Shown here: positions 61,158 through 64,000 of the stretch, in pieces
How positions within the stretch are numbered: the stretch's first letter is position 1
How the letters are laid out: each line of letters begins with the position of its first letter
Origin: Galerina marginata
Lineage: Eukaryota > Basidiomycota > Agaricomycetes > Agaricales > Galerinaceae
Direction of reading: 5' to 3'
Length of the DNA: 64,000 nucleotides
Assembly: GCA_023014335.1 (NCBI GenBank)
Contig: JAECYW010000019.1
Coordinates: 1,364,001 to 1,428,000 of the forward strand
The notes under the pieces: generated by a model
Database searches by the model: none
Told to the model about the DNA's origin: nothing
The model's input: only the letters and a program-made list of their open reading frames with translations
Program-made: the position numbers and the translations under genes

Positions 61158-62592
61158 TCAAAGCCGTCTCTTGGTTGCCCGTTTGGCAGCCCGCTGTCTT
61201 TCTAGAGCTTCCCGACGCGCCTTTTCTACTCTGTTGTTCAAGTCGTCTGTAAACCAAGACTTGCCTCGGCGGAAGGTACTCAGGATTGGAGGAAGCCGTC
61301 CTTGAGCACTTGGAGGAGAGATGGGCATGTCTAGGTAGCGACGCACAGCGGGCAAGCGCAGGACGAGTGATTGTATAGTCGTGAGGAATGCCGTGGTCAT
61401 AAGTGATAAGAGGAGGCCCTAGAAAAGCATCAGCATTGGCAAGTGGTAAGTAACCCGGAGAAACCTTGCAACTTACGGATGGGAAGGAGGCCATAAAGAA
61501 AACTCCAGGTATCGTCAAAATTCTGAAGACGTTCATGAAATGACCCATATCAGGTCTTTCTGCGGTGTTGATATCCCTTGCACCAACCTTGATGGCAATC
61601 ATCAGCAGAAGTACCAGCCAATAAGATGGGAAAGCAAGCATACCAGAATCTGGGCATTGATCATAGCGCACAGCGCAAGTGGCATGATGTACGTCGGATC
61701 CGCCACCGTCAAGTCGGGTAACAGGCTAAACCCGCTATCCTTCAATTGTTCGAGAGGCAATTTGCAAAGTTTCTGCACGCCAAAGAACAAACCGAGGGTA
61801 ATAGGCAGTTGAATCAGCGAAACGACCCCACCCAATGGGTTGATGTTGTGTTTCTTGTAGAACTCTTGCATCATAAGACTAGCCTTCTTGACTTCGATCG
61901 GGTCCTTCGTGGCTGTTGTTTTCTTGATGTTTTCTTGCAGAGCCAGGAGCTCCTTTTGATAGGGTTGCATACGCGCCGACGCTTGCATGCCCTTAACCGC
62001 AAGCGGGACACACACCAATCTCCACAGTGCACTTCCGGCAACAATTGTCCAGAACCATGGAATACCGGCGGTAACATGAATGATTTCCATAGACCACCGA
62101 ACGAGACCGGCTGGCGACCATCCTGCCAGACCCATAGCGGCAAGATCGCCATACTGAAGCGCCGCTGGGACGTTATTGATGATGGCATCCGTGACACCAG
62201 AAAGGATGGGTTCAGCATCCGCCGAACTGCTGGCACCCTCGACAGCAGCTGATGTATCGGTTAGGAAGGAGGCGTCGACAGGTGATGAAGAATCTGTCAC
62301 AGGTGTTGGGGTGCTCTCAGTTAGTGTTGCACTTGTCGAGGTCTCCTCCACGGCATTGGAGGCCTCATCAGCCGGAGGTGGCGTCGTTTTCGAGGCAGAG
62401 CCCCAGCCCCATAATGACAGGTTACGTGAAGTTACTGGGGGTTGAGCAACGTTAAATTTACGACCTGTGCGTGTTGAAGGCTTGTTGGGGTCAACGACCT
62501 AAGAACTGACAAAATTGCACAGCTCTCACCAGTAACGTGGAAGAAAACAGCCGCGCATCAGAACGACAGAAACGTATAGACGTAACCTTCAT
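61158..62592 (-). CDS. oxa1: OXA1-type mitochondrial inner membrane insertase
   Basis: Inserts mitochondrially made and conservatively sorted proteins into the inner membrane. The start is placed at 62592 because MKVTSIRFCRSDARLFSST is a classic mitochondrial presequence (Arg-rich, no acidic residues before Asp12). A short intron (31 or 49 nt; two in-frame acceptors) leads to TRTGRKFNVAQPPVTSRNLS. The YidC/Oxa1/Alb3 core shows VHVTAGIPWFWTIVAGS-like TM1 (read IIHVTAGIPWFWTIVAGSAL), RLVCVPLAVKGMQASARM, KKHNINPLGGVVSLIQLPIT, FFGVQKLCKLPLEQLKD and PTYIMPLALCAMINAQI. The matrix tail ends in the basic coiled segment RVEKARREALERQRAAKRAT, which in yeast Oxa1 binds mitoribosomes. Four or five exons. 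Divergent from the DUF202 gene. Confidence 0.93.
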
Positions 62593-62998
62593 ACTAAACA
62601 GCCGCAAGCCACCTGGTCAACACAGGTTCACACTTGAAGTCATCTTTGAATACGCACCCCTTCGAAGACGTCCGCAAAGTTCCCTGCCGAATTCCAAGAC
62701 CAACCGAGCTGGAAAACACCATTTTTTGGATCACCCCGCAGTCCACCGGGGTTTCCTTTTGTAGTTTTCTTTATATTCAGAAAGACTGAACAAAGGAGGT
62801 TTTGGTTGTCGCGAAAGAAATTAAGAGCATTTATTTTTCTGGTCGCGTCGGAAGCTTTGGCCTTTACACGTGATCTGTTTGCACCCAATGACCCTGCCTC
62901 GTCTAATGTCCATGGTGTAAGTTAACAGCCAATGTTATCGCGCCACTGAGTACTGAGCGCTCAGAGGTCACTTCCTTGGGTAACGCGCAGAAATAGTA
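62593..62998. other. Bidirectional promoter gap
   Basis: 406 bases separate the OXA1 start (minus) and the DUF202 start (plus). No coding sequence is supported. The direction of both genes implies a shared promoter region. Confidence 0.6.
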
Positions 62999-63668
62999 AT
63001 GGAAGGCACTGAACCTTCCCGACATACGTACAGGCGAGTGCCGGCGATTAACTGTTCAGAACTTCACTAATCGTGACTTGACCTCAACTTGAACTCGACT
63101 TGAACATCTCAGAGGGCACCGTCGACATTCTTTCGTCGCGGCGGATGTTAATGAACTAGTAGAAATAAGAGCCAGACAACGAACGTTTCACGGAGCATAC
63201 AGCCGTACTGCTCTCGGAGCTCTGGGTTACTCGTTGACTATTTTACGACTGTTCGACCCAAGCTTTCATCGGAGTGAGTGCCCAATCATCCTTCTTCAAA
63301 AGGTTGCTGAACGTTATTTTAATCCTGCATTTGTAGTTGGACTTCTCTTCGCTATACTAGGAGCCCTTTTATTTGTCTTATCATTTGTCCGGGCCCGGCA
63401 CTCCACACACGACTTCGCAGACCGGCACAAAGAAGCCCATCGAATCGACCACTGCATCAAAACCAAAGGGCAGGAGGGCACACGGATCTTCGGCCGCCCA
63501 TTTGTTACCGCAGGATGGTCGGTCGTCCAAGTCACAGTAGTTGTGGCTGCGGTTGAGATTGCCCTCCTTGTGCTCATCGTTCGACGAGATATTTCTGTAT
63601 GTCATTGCTTTTGGCAGGCGTGCTGCCTATTTCAACCTTGTTACTGACAATTTCAAATATAGCCGTAG
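62999..63668 (+). CDS. DUF202 family small membrane protein
   Basis: Four exons. Exon 1 (MEGTEPSRHT) is joined by removing 63031-63116 to GHRRHSFVAADVNELVEIRA. Then come RQRTFHGAYSRTALGALGY, LTILRLFDPSFHR, IGLLFAILGALLFVLSFVRA, FVTAGWSVVQVTVVVAAVEI and LLVLIVRRDIS, with a final codon pair after the last intron and a stop at 63668. The protein has about 150 residues and three TM segments, and the R-T/F-x-x-S-R-T-A-L pattern preceding TM1 is typical of DUF202 (YidH-like). The function of the family is unknown; yeast relatives include parts of the VTC-associated group. The first exon is less certain than the rest. Confidence 0.72.
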
Positions 63669-64000
63669 ACGGGCATGAGTTGTAATATAGGTTTTGAGGC
63701 CATTGATTCATTCCTGGCTCTATTCTGGATGTAAATTGTACACTACTGAATGACCCAAGTGTTCCTCATTTTTCATTGGACTCACTTAATCTTCGTCTCG
63801 AACATTTATCCCTTGCAGTTGATTTCTTTTGCTGATTATTCGAAAGTATATTTCCGTACGTCGTCAATCTCTATGGACCTCATCCCTCTTTGCGACTGAC
63901 CTTTTCGAATCATTTTTGTTGTCGGTCAAAATGGACAGATATTAAAATTGTTTCTGATTTTGTTCCAAAGGCTCGCAATTCAGTAGTTCAAGGCTCCAAA
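63669..64000. other. Window end, no gene seen
   Basis: 332 bases of AT-rich sequence after the DUF202 stop. Nothing coding is recognised; a gene may begin beyond the window. Confidence 0.5.

Overview
This is nuclear DNA of a filamentous basidiomycete, most likely an Agaricomycete (mushroom-forming fungus). The genes are broken by many short GT-AG introns, mostly about 45-70 nt. The content fits that group: a fungal fruit-body lectin, two GH79 beta-glucuronidase-type hydrolases with C-terminal anchors, a TPR-CHAT protein, a caspase-like protein, an NST1-type low-complexity protein and an atypical G-alpha subunit. I see no rRNA, tRNA, CRISPR or organellar genes. Exon joins were worked out by hand from splice sites and frame continuity.

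Layout. 0-17 kb: an RlpA-like secreted DPBB protein (+), a GABA/amino-acid permease (+), a 4'-phosphopantetheinyl transferase (-), a secreted SGNH esterase (+), an MFS transporter (-), a peroxisomal acyl-CoA oxidase ending in SKL (+) and a second RlpA-like DPBB protein (+). 17-29 kb: the large NST1-like gene (-), a repeat-rich gap with a LINE 3' remnant and a 396-bp inverted-repeat element, then a minus-strand group of a TPR-CHAT protein, a caspase-like protein and a small unknown gene. 30-41 kb: two divergent GH79 paralogues and ornithine aminotransferase (+). 42-49 kb: a fruit-body lectin (+) with a broken second copy downstream, a DHHC palmitoyltransferase (-) and an unknown protein with a kinase-like C-terminal half (-). 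49.5-54 kb is gene-poor. 54-64 kb: a divergent G-alpha gene (+), an NHX-type Na+/H+ antiporter (-), an OXA1 insertase (-) and a DUF202 membrane protein (+) sharing a promoter gap with OXA1.

How the genes work together. Most are ordinary, unrelated housekeeping or secretion genes. The part that looks like a system is 24-29 kb. There a CHAT (separase/caspase-fold) protein with degenerate TPRs lies beside an unrelated His/Cys-dyad caspase-like protein, both on the same strand, next to transposon debris. This resembles the fast-evolving regulated-cell-death and non-self-recognition loci of fungi, but that role is inferred. Other notable points are the loss of the GTPase glutamine in the G-alpha, the loss of metal-site residues in the phosphopantetheinyl transferase, and a Helitron-like 3' terminus near 60.9 kb.
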